From Myrica gale (lineage: Eukaryota; Streptophyta; Magnoliopsida; Fagales; Myricaceae), in the NCBI GenBank assembly GCA_963930655.1, contig OZ005621.1:7179001-7243000 (forward strand): a DNA stretch of 64,000 nt, given 5' to 3'. The position numbers and the translations under genes were made by a program. Positions 1 through 11,504 of this stretch are shown here, piece by piece. How positions within the stretch are numbered: the stretch's first letter is position 1; each line of letters starts with the position of its first letter. The notes beneath the pieces were generated by a model. The model was not told where the DNA came from. It saw only the letters and a list, made by a program, of their open reading frames with translations, and ran no database searches.

Positions 1-2558
1 CATGAATGGCAAACCATATGTGGAGGAACTTCCTTTTTTATCTTAAGATGCTAGGCTTGGGGAATGGCAGAAAGCTACTGAAAACGTGATCACATGAAAA
101 TGGACAAAGCCAGGTACCAAGTCCAAGTCATCTTTCTTGAGAAACGACTTAATATTTGGAATGTCAAATGTCACCTAGCGAGATATTGTTTCACAGAGCA
201 AAGCAGATAACAGTGTGTTTGGTGGAGGGCAACATTCTCTTCCTGTACGTACCTTTCCGTTTCACTTTTTCTTGGCAAAAGGATACACAATGATACATAC
301 AGAATATTCAAAACCTAGCACAATGGTATACCTTTTACACTCCCTCATCTTTCCTGTAAGTTCCTCCAGCTGTTTACTTTGCCTATTGGAGTCTTTGATC
401 TTATCCAGTCTCTGGAAGCCATTCCTGAATGCAAAGAGGAAATATCATAATTGTAAAACACTCAGCCAACAATATATCCAGATAGTAATTTAAAGAGTGA
501 CAAGTATCTATCCTGCAGCTTCCAAATAAAAGAGAGGACTGACAATTGATAACACTACTCTTTACCAAGATTGGATCACAGGCAGAAGATGAATGAAAAA
601 GAAAGACTAGCTAGCGTGAGCAGGAGTCAGCGACAACCAATACTTAACAAACTTATTTTCCAAAAATGAAGTAACTAGTAAATCGTGTGTAGTAAGCACG
701 TATATGTTCAGTCAGAAGCCACTAAAGAAGAGGCTCTGAGTGTTGGAGAGGAATATAACATGGCTACACCTAGAGAGACAAAGAACAGTTTACCATCGCA
801 ACACATTATTTGTTCATTTAAATAAAGCAAACTACTTGACGTCGGATCCAAGAGCTAAACTCACAACCCACTGGAACATCAATATTCTCTACGAAAAATA
901 GAGATGTGAGAATGAAGGGGAAAAAAATTGGACTCTAAATTTTGATCTGTGAAACGTCAATGGTTAGTCCAAAGTATTGATGAAGGTTAAAAGAACTTTC
1001 GAAAAAACATGTCAAATTTCTTTCATTTTTGCTTGAGACGGCACTCTTCTGATCGGTGTGCCAAGATAAAGCTGCAAAAACTTCGCTGAACAAAAACTTA
1101 AATGTATGAAATCAACAAAATAAAACATAAAGCAAAAGAGGGAAGGAGGTTTTGCAAAAAATTGGGTGATGTCTAGCGGACAGATGTACAACTGGGGGCC
1201 CAAGAAAGAGATTTCAGATGGTAGAGGGGGAGGTCGGCATGACACCAGTATTTTAACCACAAAAAAGTTGAACTAAAGAAGATTTATTTACTCCACATGC
1301 ATAAAACATGCATTTTTTTAAACATGTGTGAAAACACTGAAAGACCTCCAATGCGTGCATAACAATTTTTTCCTCTTGCAGATGAAGCAATATGTCCTCT
1401 CTTCAAAGTACATTTATACCCTTCTTTAGAGGGCTATATTTGTTTTCGATTTCACTTTTTTCAGGGAAAAAACTGACAACCACCACATAGATATACTACC
1501 TGTAACAGGAAGTTCATCAGTCTTGATATTCCAATTTCAGTCCATGCTAAGAGCATTTTTTCGACAAACATCTAATAAGATAAACAAAAATGCACCAATA
1601 CTGTGGCAAGGAACTAATTCTAATCCTTCAACATATCACATAAGTTGCATATTGAAAAATGCACTTCACAGCCTCATCTAACATGTTAACTTTATCACTA
1701 ATGGACCACAATATTAACAATTGAAATCTGCACCACGAAGCTTCTAGGCATTTTCACTTTTGCAATACCCCAAGATCCACATAAATAGAAAAAGGAGTTA
1801 AGTCACCACATTACGGATCCTTACCAGGTGGAAGTGGTCTTATAATGACTCCCAGAAGCTTGAAAAGCAACCTTGATTAGTCTTGTTAGAATGAAAGCAA
1901 CCTAGGTGGAACTCGGTCATTATAATGGCTCCCAGAATCTTGAAAAGCAACCTTGACTAGTTTTGGTAGAATGAAAGTGTTGATGTGTTTCCACTTCTTT
2001 GGGACGTTATATCCTCCTTCATGACAACTCATCCAACTGTCCCGAAACTACATTTGTATTTATAATATGAGAGCTTCAAGGAAAAGTTTTGTGCTTTCCT
2101 TCTGGGATCTACAACAACTACCTTTCCCAGTCCAATAACAAGTAGACACCCGCCATAATGTTCTGTTGACTATGCACTGAACGAACATGTTTAACATTCC
2201 AATCTGGATATATTGGCACCTAAGAGAGCACAATAATACTTAGCACTAACCTGAAAAACATTGCGACATTGCAATGAGGTACCATTTCATGAATAAGCAG
2301 CCCAGGAGCAAAACATCAGCTAAAACAAACACATCCCTCTAGTTTGAATTACCTATGTTGGATCAATAGAATAATCTAAACGACCCTTACGATTAAAGCC
2401 AGATCGCAACATACATAATCACATTACCATAATCATACAAAATGATAGAGAGGGAAAGAGAGTGATTAACGGAGATCATACGCTAGGGCTCGGAAGTTAT
2501 CCCGGATTTCACTGTGCATCTGCTCCAACTGAGGGCTCATCGGCAAGTCGCTCGCCAT
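1..2558 (-). CDS. NPSN13: Novel plant SNARE 13-like (NPSN13), 5' part of gene, partial
   Basis: A Qb-SNARE of the plant NPSN family, a membrane-fusion protein found at the plasma membrane and cell plate. Two coding exons are visible. Exon 1 (2558 down to 2482) starts MASDLPMSPQLEQ and encodes 25 residues plus two bases. Exon 2 (424 down to 332) continues the same codon with ANGFQRLDKIKDSN and ends MRECKR before a GT donor. Together they give the typical NPSN N-terminus, a helical region rich in Lys and Glu. The start has the Met-Ala-Ser beginning I recall for NPSN13, which differs from NPSN11. The SNARE motif and C-terminal membrane anchor lie beyond the left edge. Intron 1 is about 2.06 kb. 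Positions 1-331 look like intron; no third exon was found there. The family assignment is from memory but the residue match is close. Confidence 0.85.
1839..1976. repeat. Two-copy tandem repeat in NPSN13 intron 1
   Basis: A unit containing TCCCAGAA and GCTTGAAAAGCAACCTTGA near 1839-1893 recurs about 81 bases later (1920-1976) with a few substitutions. It is a simple diverged tandem duplication inside intron 1, with no sign of function. Confidence 0.7.
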
Positions 2559-3410
2559 TGTCGCCGGAGACTAAATGTTCCTCCTCCCCAAGCTTTCCGG
2601 CGAGCAGATCCCAACCAAAAATCTCCTCACTCTCCTCACCCCACCGATTCGAAAAAAAGAAACCCCTTATGACATCAAATCACCTCTTTGATTTTTGCTT
2701 ACAAAAACAGGCTAATGGAGGTTAGTCGTGAAATTATTGACGGGAAAGAGAAAATTTAGGAAAAATGCAAATTTTCAGAAAGGTGGAACGAAGCGAAAGC
2801 AGAGAGAGAGAGAAAGGAATCGCTGTCTCGTAATGATTTTTAATTATTTTATGTGTTTATTTTTTTAAAATCACATTTTGATGACCTGGCTAAACTGATT
2901 ACTTCACCTCGAGAAATTTAAAATATTTTCTCCTTGTGTTTTTTTTTTAAAAAGCGGCTTCTCGGTAGCTTGTCTAAACTTGAGCCGAGAAGATAACCGT
3001 GGGAAAATACCATATCGCGAAAAACTGCTTCGTCACTAATAACAGTAATTAATTATTGGTTCCTTCAATTTAAATATACCTAGGAAAAAAAATCTTCTCT
3101 AATAACACTGCTATTATAACAGTGTTGTCCTGATAACAAAATTAGTGAACAAAATTCAATCCTAATAATTTTTTTTCTATTCTAACCTGAAATTAATTAT
3201 TGGCACTATAATTAAAATATTGTTGGTTCAGATTTAAAGATTTAAGTATTGGATTAGTTATTAAAAATGATGAGATATTCAGGGGATAATAGTGCGAGAA
3301 ATTGTACCGAGCATTGTGCACTGTTACGTCGAGACTTATGTTATCAAGGGAAAGACAGGAAAAAGTAAAGGGAATAATATAGATAACAGTTGAAGAATGC
3401 GCTGCCAGCC

Positions 3411-3590
3411 TTATGTTGTGTTTGTGGTGAAAAAATTTTGTTATTGAGTTTTGTGTTGGTATTGAGTTTAGTAAAAAAGTGAAGAGAGTTAATTTTTTAT
3501 ATTTTTTTAGAGAAGAGAGATTATATTGTAATATTTTATTGTAAGTTGGTAAAAAATATTGTGATATTTTTGGTGCAAACCCACCCTTAG
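3411..3590. mobile_element. Possible MITE with diverged terminal inverted repeats
   Basis: The left end has TTGTGTTTGTGGTGAAAAA. The right end, read on the other strand, has GTGGGTTTGCACCAAAAAT. The interior is AT-rich and noncoding. I could not define a target-site duplication, so the boundaries are approximate. The G-rich TGTTTG ends resemble hAT-type MITEs. Confidence 0.4.
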
Positions 3591-4083
3591 TGGGTGTGGC
3601 TCTTACATCTGGATCTTTAAAATAATGTATAAATATAAAATCAGACTATGTGATATATTTAAAAATTGAATTAATTTTTATTATAAAAAATATAAAAATA
3701 GTTAATAATAAAAATTAACTAATTTTTCGTTTGTCATTGATTTCATTCACAGGCAAGTCAAACTCTCTTCGTGTACGTCTGTTGTTTATGTTTAGGTCTT
3801 TAGGTATTCAGTGTCTAAAAAAAACGCGCTGGCAGTTATATTATATTCAATTTAGCTGTGGAAGTTCACTTCCGAAAGATGATTGTTATTGTTAGAATTA
3901 AGTGTTACAAAATTCTGTGTAAAAAAAAAGTCAAATCGAGTTGAAATCTTATTATGATTCAAGTTCTGAGTTAAAAGATGATGGTCAAATAGTTATCGTT
4001 GACCTGATGCTTGCCTAATGCTTAAACCAAGTGGTCAAAGAGAGTTTGACTTGCTTGTGACTCGCCTCGCCTTTAGCTTGATT

Positions 4084-4267
4084 CAGGCTATGTTTGCGTA
4101 ACAAAATTTTAATATTATAAATTTTATCATCATTACAATCATTTTTTTCTCACTTTTTCATCAATTTTAATACATTTTTTCATTTTTGTATCAACTTTTT
4201 CATTTTCTCTCTTTTCTTTTTCATCAACCTTAATACCTAAAATTTTACTTCTCAAACACAACCTCAG
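4084..4267. mobile_element. Possible MITE (hAT-like ends)
   Basis: The left end, AGGCTATGTTTGCGTAACAA, is matched on the opposite strand at the right end by GAGGTTGTGTTTGAGAAG, and both run into AAAATTTT. The interior is T-rich and noncoding. No clear 8-bp target duplication was found, so the boundaries are approximate. Confidence 0.5.
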
Positions 4268-5439
4268 ATGTTAACAGTGAGTTTGGCTCCAGAAAACTTG
4301 ATGATTTTTATAAAGAGAAATTTCTTCAATTTTAGCTGTAAAAATAGAGGTTTCATCCTAATCTATTACTCAAATTAAAAAGTAGATGTATTCTTATATT
4401 TAAAAAATGTTTACCACAAGCATTTTATTTGAAATGCTTACTGTGGTCGCTGACTGAATAACTAAACGAAATAGATATTATACTCCGAGAAATATATAAA
4501 AAAAAGAACGAAATAGATATACATTTTTCTTCGTACTCGCAATTGTTTTCATTTTATATTTTAAAATAATTGTTTTAACTTAAAAAATAATCTTCATAAT
4601 ATTGCAAGCTTGCCCGTTAAAGTTGAAAAATATATATATAGATATTTCTACTTAGTATTTTTGCAAGCTCACGCATCAAACTTAAATGAAAACAAAAAGT
4701 AATCATTTTTATCTGATGTGGTGAACAAATATATCATATTTGAAGATCGCACTGCCGAATCGAAAAATATTGAGTGCTATCATTTACAGCGGATTCGAAC
4801 TGTTAAAATCTGTCACATATACAGTAAACCGCCGCCTCTCAGGCCCTTGTATCATAGAGACTAATTATAGACAATATCTTCACTCTATACTGAGTCAAGT
4901 CAGTCTGAACTCGATGTACATGAATGGGTACTCGGATTTCACTCATTACTTAAAAAGACAATAATGACTTCCCCAACAAAAAATGCAGCCTAGTTATGAA
5001 GCTGGCTAAATAGGTGAACAACTTGTCCTTCTATATATTATTATCATGAAGGAAGATGACACGATGTAACATTAACTGGACTCAATTAATAGTGTGACGG
5101 AAGATATGAGCATTTATCCCAGACTCAAAATTGGATCTAAATCTAATTTGCTCATCTATAAAACACAACAGGAAGAAAATATTCAATTTTAGGAACGATT
5201 TGCAGGAAGTTTCTTTCCTATAACTTCATGAGGAAAATATTTGGGAAGGCAGGGGGTTGTAATTATGAAGCCTGAACGAGGCCAGAGAAAGAGATAAATG
5301 ACCTTAATTAAACAGTCCATAGCGCAAATTCACGCAGAAATTGCGAAGGATGATTAGCCTTTGGCCTAGATTACCCTTGTCCTCGGGCGTTGTTTCCGTC
5401 CGGTATACGATGGAGCATATGCATAATGCATCGAAGACC

Positions 5440-6302
5440 CCTTTTTTTTTTCTCTCATAAACAACTAGTGTATTAAAAAACTCAACTAAGAGAAGAACGA
5501 ACACGATCAGCAAGACCCCCGAACGGATCAGAGGAACTAATATAAACTTCATGCAAAGCAGTGAGAGTGGCGGCCGGACATAGTAGACAGAGCTACTAGG
5601 ACCAGAACAAGCTAGTAAAGAAGCGCCACAACCAGCGCGTAGCAAGACCCAACAGAGGGCCGGAAGAGAGCCAAAAGGACTCGAAAAAACCCACCGAAGG
5701 GCCAGACAACAATGGCCAAACAAGACCATCAACAAGCAAAAACAAAACACAACAAAATAACAACCAACAAAAAAAACCAAAACAGAGACGGAATCAGAGA
5801 GCCATCAGATGAGCAAAGGGGCCAAAAACGGCAACAGGGAGGCATTGGGCTCGCCAAAGGATGCAGAAGCCACACAAGAGGCGCGTGGGCTCCAAAACTG
5901 CCAGCAACAACACCGAAAAGTAAGACCAGGGTCGGGCGAGTGAGATCTACAGGCGGCGCGCGCCGACCAGAGGAGACCGGATTGGTGCGGGGGGCGTGCC
6001 AGGACGAGAAGACGACATCTAGCATGACAAAGGCCTCCGACAGCGCACGAAAGCACCGGGACCGAACCGCCAAGATTCAGAGCAAAAGGGAAACCGAGGG
6101 AGAAGAGAAAATCAGAGAGAAATGAGAGAGTAGGGGGCGGTTGGAGAGCGAGAGAGCTGACCCTCCCACCGCCAGAAACAAGAGGAAAGATAGGAACAAG
6201 TGAGAGGAGAGAAGAAAATTCTAGAGAGAAGACGAAGCCCATCTCCCTAAAACACGGGCTAGAAATAAAATGGGAATACTTCACGATTAAGTCCACTAGT
6301 CT
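5440..6302 (-). mobile_element. LINE-related non-autonomous retroposon, copy 1, with 13-bp TSD
   Basis: The element is flanked by a perfect 13-bp direct repeat, TGCATCGAAGACC, at 5427-5439 and 6303-6315. Read on the minus strand, it has a pyrimidine-rich, GC-rich 5' part (about 6250-5900) and a 3' tail ending TTAATACACTAGTTGTTTAT followed by GAGA and a run of about 10 A. A poly-A tail plus a variable-length TSD is the signature of target-primed reverse transcription, and the tail is LINE-like. No reverse transcriptase is encoded, so it is non-autonomous. A related copy lies at 28517-29445. The long open frames on both strands (for example 5805-6341 minus) are by-products of its composition, not genes. 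Confidence 0.75.
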
Positions 6303-6339
6303 TGCATCGAAGACCGTTGTTTCAACGTCGGTCCATGCC

Positions 6340-9160
6340 ACGCATTAAAACCTCGGACTCTTTCCCTGTGGAACATCCCCACTGATGCACGTGTTCTGTG
6401 TCGGCACCCGTTCCAATGAGTTCCTTCAAACCAAAGATCGTTCTCTGTCCTCTGCGCCGGATAACAAGGCGAAGCTAGAATTTAAGGCTATATATGTTTA
6501 ATGAATATATATTTTAAAAAATATTTGTATAATTCTGATTTTTTTTTCAAAAAATATTAAAAAAATTAATAAATTTTTTATTTAATTATTAACCTTAATT
6601 TCTATATAAAAAACAACACAAAATTAAAATTCTTTTTAAGAAACTCATAAAAACTCATCTCACATAAAAATATTCTTTTAAAACTTTTTTTAAGGAGAAA
6701 AATCCGGACACTCATTCACGTGCACAGAGCTCTGAATGACTTGGCTCAGTATTCGGACGAGTTGAGTTCAACGCCACGACAAATCCCGAATCGTGTGCCC
6801 CCAAGCCACATATGCAAGAACTAGGATTGAATTTGAATGAGGCTAATTCTTAAGGTGAAATGACATTTTTTTTCATATGTAAGTGCAAAAAAATGTCTTA
6901 AAGTTAAGTTTAAGAACTAAAAACATTAAAAAATATTAAAATACATGTAACGTACTAATTGTTAAGATTGAGAAGTGATAATTAGATTCTACGAGTCTGC
7001 ATCTTCTAAAAACGTTGCAAAATGACTTCATTCTCAATAATTCACTCCTTTACTATCTATTAAGGTCAATATAGACGCTGCAATTCAAGAATAATTTTTC
7101 ATTGTAGCAGCTGTGTTTCGTGACCATCAAAGGGTTTTTGTGGTAATACAACTCTTAAGCTGAACCAATTAGATCTAGTTGTAGCTGAGGCTGGGGCAAC
7201 ACTATTTGATATCTCGGAGACTCATAAGAAAGAGTTTTCTAATATCCTTTTGGAGAGAGGCTTGTCTTTAATGATACAAGCGATTAACTTGTTCCCAGGA
7301 CGTGTGGAGTGAAAAATTCATGAGATTGTTTGTGCTATTCGGAAATAACTGTTATGATTTATCAATAAAGAGATATTGTTTTGATTTTTTTAAAAATGAA
7401 ATTTTGATGCAAAAATAAAATAAAAGCTTGAAGCGAATACAGAGGTTGATAGATACTTGACATCATAAATAGAGTTAACATATTTTCACTTTGAAATTAA
7501 AGAACCACAAGTAGTAGCGATTTCATTTTTTAAACATTTTCATTTTTTTAAAAAAATATTTTTCCTCCCTTTTTACATGAAACAAAACCGTCCAAATTTG
7601 CCCCTATGTTCTTACAGTACTCTTGGGTTGGGCTTTAAGGGGGTCGGCCAGGCAGATTAGTTATATAAAAAAAATCAAACGTTTTACATTGGCCACCCTA
7701 GATCCGTCAATGCACACATGTCAAGTAAGTCGAGCTTTGCTATGAAAGTGGTCCTAAGGAATAAATTTCAAAAAAATTATCTTTCTAAACATCTATTCTG
7801 TAGAGCCTACAATTTTCACAAACACAAAAAAAAACATATTTTCTTCATTACAAACAAAATATTTTCAAAAACACAAACTAGTCTGACTTTCGAAGGAGCA
7901 AAGTGTAATAATATATTTTTAAGGGGGCAATATAAAAAAGAAAAAGAAAAATAAGGTTTAAATATATATTTTTTAAAAAATAATCTCATTATTTTGGGCG
8001 CGACGGACCCTCTGGCTTCATCCCTGCGGATAGCGTTTTAGCTCTCATGAACTCTTTTAAACTCGAGCAATGAAAAACACTTCCAAACGTCTTTTGACTC
8101 CTCCAGAAAATAACTTTAGATGTATAAAATATGAACAATAAAGATCATGCAGACCTACTTTAGATGTATATATGAACCACAAAGATACATGATTTCTCAA
8201 ACTTTTCCACTTTATACTATAAATTAACATCTAATGTTAAAATTAATAAAAAAAATTGAACACTTAGTATACATAAAGTGTAAATTACAAAATATATGAT
8301 AGTTAGAGATTACAAACGGTAATTTTTATTAAATCTTTTTTTTTTTAGTCAAGGGATAAATTTCAGAAGCACACGGGATTCCGACCTACCCGACCCAATT
8401 TAACTCGAGGGATAAATCTCATACATAAATGTTCGTTTGTAAAATTATTCTATAATACAATGTATTCAGTAAAATTTACAAAACAAACATCTAAAATTTC
8501 AAAAGAATCATACACAAACTCTAATATCTTTTTCACAATTAAAGTTTAACAATTTTTCACACAAATTTCAGTATTTTTTTTAAAAAAAATCATAACATAT
8601 ATTCTCTTAAACTATTTTCATATTTTTTCACCTAACTCTCATATTTTTTTATTAAACAATTACATCAAATTATATATATATATATATTATAAATTTTAAT
8701 AAAAAATAAATATATTTAAAACTTACAAACAGTTTTTATACAAAAACTTATTAATATGTATAAATTATTTATAACTCTATCAAAAATTCTAAAAATCTTA
8801 TATCCAACTTATGAGCAACACCAACAATTCCCAATTAGCTATGAATGCTGTCCACCAACATGGGACTTGACCACGTTAAGTGGTCCATTGGATTCGCAGC
8901 ATTGCCGGTGATATAATAGTCCTTCGCTTTTTCCTCGTTTTTACGGCATGTGCATAAAAAGCTTAGTTCTTATCTCAAAATACCCCCCAATAGCTACGGA
9001 ATACCCTAGGTGTCGCACGTCTATCCGCCTCCTTCTTCCCCCAAATTTTAGTAAATTTTATTTTTTGGTGAGAATCTGGACTTTAACATCTGTGTTTGAT
9101 TTTCGGATCGAAATGGGGGAAAACTCAAACCTACTTATAATTTGGTGCATGCATATCAAA
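6340..9160. other. AT-rich intergenic region, no gene seen
   Basis: This stretch contains long A and T tracts and a short TA microsatellite near 8670-8690. Only spurious small open frames were seen and no conserved protein was recognised on either strand. Confidence 0.6.
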
Positions 9161-9166
9161 TATTAC

Positions 9167-9349
9167 GGGGATGTTTGTTTGCCAAAATATTGGAGAATAT
9201 TCTCAAAATTTTGGGAATCTTTACTTTATTGAGATTTATTGGGGTTTGTGAAAAGTGAAGTGTGTAGGTGTAAAAGTTAAAAATTTTGAAATTTGTTTGG
9301 TTTGTCCGATTTGTTGAGACCCCAAATATTTGGGGTCTCAAACATGCCC
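9167..9349. mobile_element. Possible MITE with GGGNATGTTTG ends
   Basis: The left terminus GGGGATGTTTGTTTGCC is mirrored at the right by CTCAAACATGCCC. Within it, a perfect palindrome-like segment, ACCCCAAATATTTGGGGT, lies near 9319-9336. The interior is noncoding. No confident target duplication was found. Confidence 0.4.
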
Positions 9350-9772
9350 ATATATAAAAAGATTCCTTTTATTTTATTATATAATAATTATGTTACTTTG
9401 CTTAAAAAGGGAAAACAATTGTATCCTAATGAATAATGATGACAAATTTTACCACGACATAAGGTCCTGATAAGGAGTCAGCAAGTCGAAAGGACATCTC
9501 CAGAAGAGAAGAACCTTGAGCTATCTTTAGTAGTTGAAGATGCCTCTCTTTTTGGTTTTTGTCATAAATTGTGTGGAATCAGGATTGCCAAGATACCTAA
9601 TTAACTGAGCATTGTGGATCAAGTGGTCCCTCACGTACCCTTCATGGCACCGGCGCCACGCGAGAGAGACCACAGAGCATATTGCCGAAAAGCATACCTT
9701 TTAATCCGTTTCAAAAGGGACAAATGATATAATCTTATCGTTACTTTGCATCTTCTGGTCATCGTTACTGTT

Positions 9773-9927
9773 GCAAAATAAACCCTAAACTATCAATGTA
9801 TTTATATTTGCACCCCATATAACTGACTTTATTATTAAAATAAGTTAAAAATTGTGTCAAATATCATAATCCCAATATGGGGTGTAAAAAGTAAATTCAT
9901 TGACAGTTTAGGATACAATTATGTAAA
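9773..9927. mobile_element. Foldback MITE (small inverted-repeat element)
   Basis: The left arm holds AACCCTAAACTATCAATGTA and TTTGCACCCCATAT (about 9781-9820). The right arm (about 9875-9925) is its imperfect reverse complement: ATATGGGGTGTAAAAAG, then TTCATTGACAGTTTAGGAT. The arms make up most of the element, so it would fold into one hairpin. It is noncoding. Confidence 0.65.
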
Positions 9928-10249
9928 TTGTGAAAAGTATGATAGTTATATGATAAAAAATTATAATTTTTTTAAATAAAAATTCAACCTAGTGGTGGCT
10001 TGCGTACAATGTGTTGTTTGATAATTTAATTTGTAAATTGAGAAATGTGTGTAAATAAATAAATAATATTTGCATGGATTATGTTAATAATAAGTCAAGT
10101 TTTATTTCCGATGATACAAAAAATCACATCCAAGAAACTTGCGGACTTGATTGTTCAATAAATTCGGTAAAGAATCATTGAAGGGTGTGGCCTTGAAACT
10201 CCGATTCAGATATTTTTGTTATCTATAAATTTTCATATAAAATTAGTAT

Positions 10250-10712
10250 CGTTTTTTGGGAAATTAGCATTTTAGTGCTTAAGTTTTGGGCACTTTTTCA
10301 TTTTAGTCATTCACTTTCAAACTTCAAATTGTTAGTCCTTGAGTTTTTTTTGACAAAAGCACTCATCTATCAGTCGACCGTCCATATGCTTAACGGAACT
10401 CTTTGACACGTCAGCAAATGTGACACTTGGTGAAGCAGTCAACTGATGTATGTTTTGAAATAGATCCGGTATGTGAGCGGCCGATCGGAACATGAAGAGG
10501 TCGACCGATATATGTAGCGGTCAATCGGTACAAATTTTCTGACGTGTCGCAGAGCTCCGTTAAGCATATGGACGACAGACTGACGGATGAATGCTTTTGT
10601 CAAAAAAAGAAAATTTAAGGACTAAAAATTTGGAGTTTGAAAGTGAATGATTAAAATGAAAAAGTACCCAAAATCTTAGGACCAACTGTTAATTTATATA
10701 TTTTTTCTAGTC
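10250..10712. mobile_element. Mutator-like MITE with long inverted arms and 9-bp TSD
   Basis: The arms are more than 90 bases long. The left arm (from about 10258) contains CACTTTTTCATTTTAGTCAT and CACTTTCAAACTTCAAATT. The right arm (to about 10695) carries the reverse complement with few changes. A second matched pair, GTCCATATGCTTAACGGA and TCCGTTAAGCATATGGAC, lies deeper inside. The nonamer AATTAGTAT occurs at 10241-10249 and again at 10713-10721, which fits the 9-bp duplications left by MULEs. The outermost bases are less well matched than the arms, so the exact ends are uncertain. Confidence 0.65.
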
Positions 10713-10724
10713 AATTAGTATTGG

Positions 10725-11270
10725 TCTTGGCTGTTGAGAAAGCATGAATGGCGCATGGCCCATAGGTAGAGATACGAGGCATTTTCTCGTAAATATAATT
10801 TGCTGTCGTTTTAACAAAGAGTTCGTGGCCCAGAAAAAAACAAAACAACAAATTCCGCTCAGCGAACCTCTTTCCTACCTAAACCGAACCAGGGGGCGGC
10901 AATTGGGGGAAACAGGCGGTTATCGTTACCACGTGCGAGTGACGCTTGCTTGGAACCCGCTAAAGTCCACGTCTCGACACGGCGGCCCGGGAGTCGGACA
11001 AATGGTCCGCGCCATTTGCTGCCACTCAACCACAGCCAGTCCGAAACCTGCAAATTTTTTTCTTTTGGATTTCTAACACGTCTCTGATTTAAATCATAAG
11101 CGAACACGTCTTGAAAAAAACCAAAAATGGAGAAATATTTAAATAAGTTTAATTTTGGTAATTATGAATAGAGAAAAAAATATCTAAAAAATTTATTTCC
11201 TTTTACGGAAAAACGTTTCGTCCCTGTATGGTTAAAAATCTAACCATGGTTGCTTCTCAGCGCCCTATCC
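10725..11270. other. Upstream region of PDK gene, no gene called
   Basis: A GC-richer patch (about 10840-11060) gives overlapping open frames of 82-110 codons on both strands, with no recognisable family. It contains a G-box-like CCACGTG near 10930, which could be a regulatory site for the downstream gene. This is inference only. Confidence 0.35.
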
Positions 11271-11280
11271 ACTTGGCGTT

Positions 11281-11287
11281 TATATAG
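11281..11287 (+). promoter_or_regulatory. Candidate TATA box of the PDK gene
   Basis: TATATAG follows CTTGGCGTT about 220 bases before the start codon. A purine-rich GA-repeat leader (about 11330-11390) follows and would be the 5' UTR. No transcript data were available. Confidence 0.45.
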
Positions 11288-11504
11288 CTGAAGAAAAATT
11301 GAACTTTCTGTATCTGAGTCTGACAATAACAAGAAAGGAAGGGAGCGGGAGAGGGACGAGAGAGATAGAGAGAGAGGAAAAGAAGGGTCATGCTGTGTCT
11401 TTTGTAATCCCCATGCCAGTTTCGCATTGTGTGCTTCGCTTGCATGCGGTTGGAATTCTTGGAGTCTTGTTCTGGTACTCGCTTCTGGGTGGTGTTGGCG
11501 AGGC

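Larger units (their letters stand above)
2860..5300. other. AT-rich intergenic region with MITE-like elements
   Basis: No gene is supported between the NPSN13 5' end and the retroposon at 5440. Long A and T runs dominate and short open frames begin mostly at non-ATG codons. Two MITE-like inverted-repeat units are listed separately. Confidence 0.6.

Noticed and set aside
5304..6341. Overlapping open frames of 114-178 codons on both strands
   Set aside because: They lie in the GC-rich retroposon defined by its TSD and poly-A, frames overlap on opposite strands, and none resembles a known protein.
10744..11107. 110-codon plus and 82-codon minus frames upstream of PDK
   Set aside because: Overlapping antisense frames in a short GC-rich patch with no recognisable motif; more likely promoter DNA.
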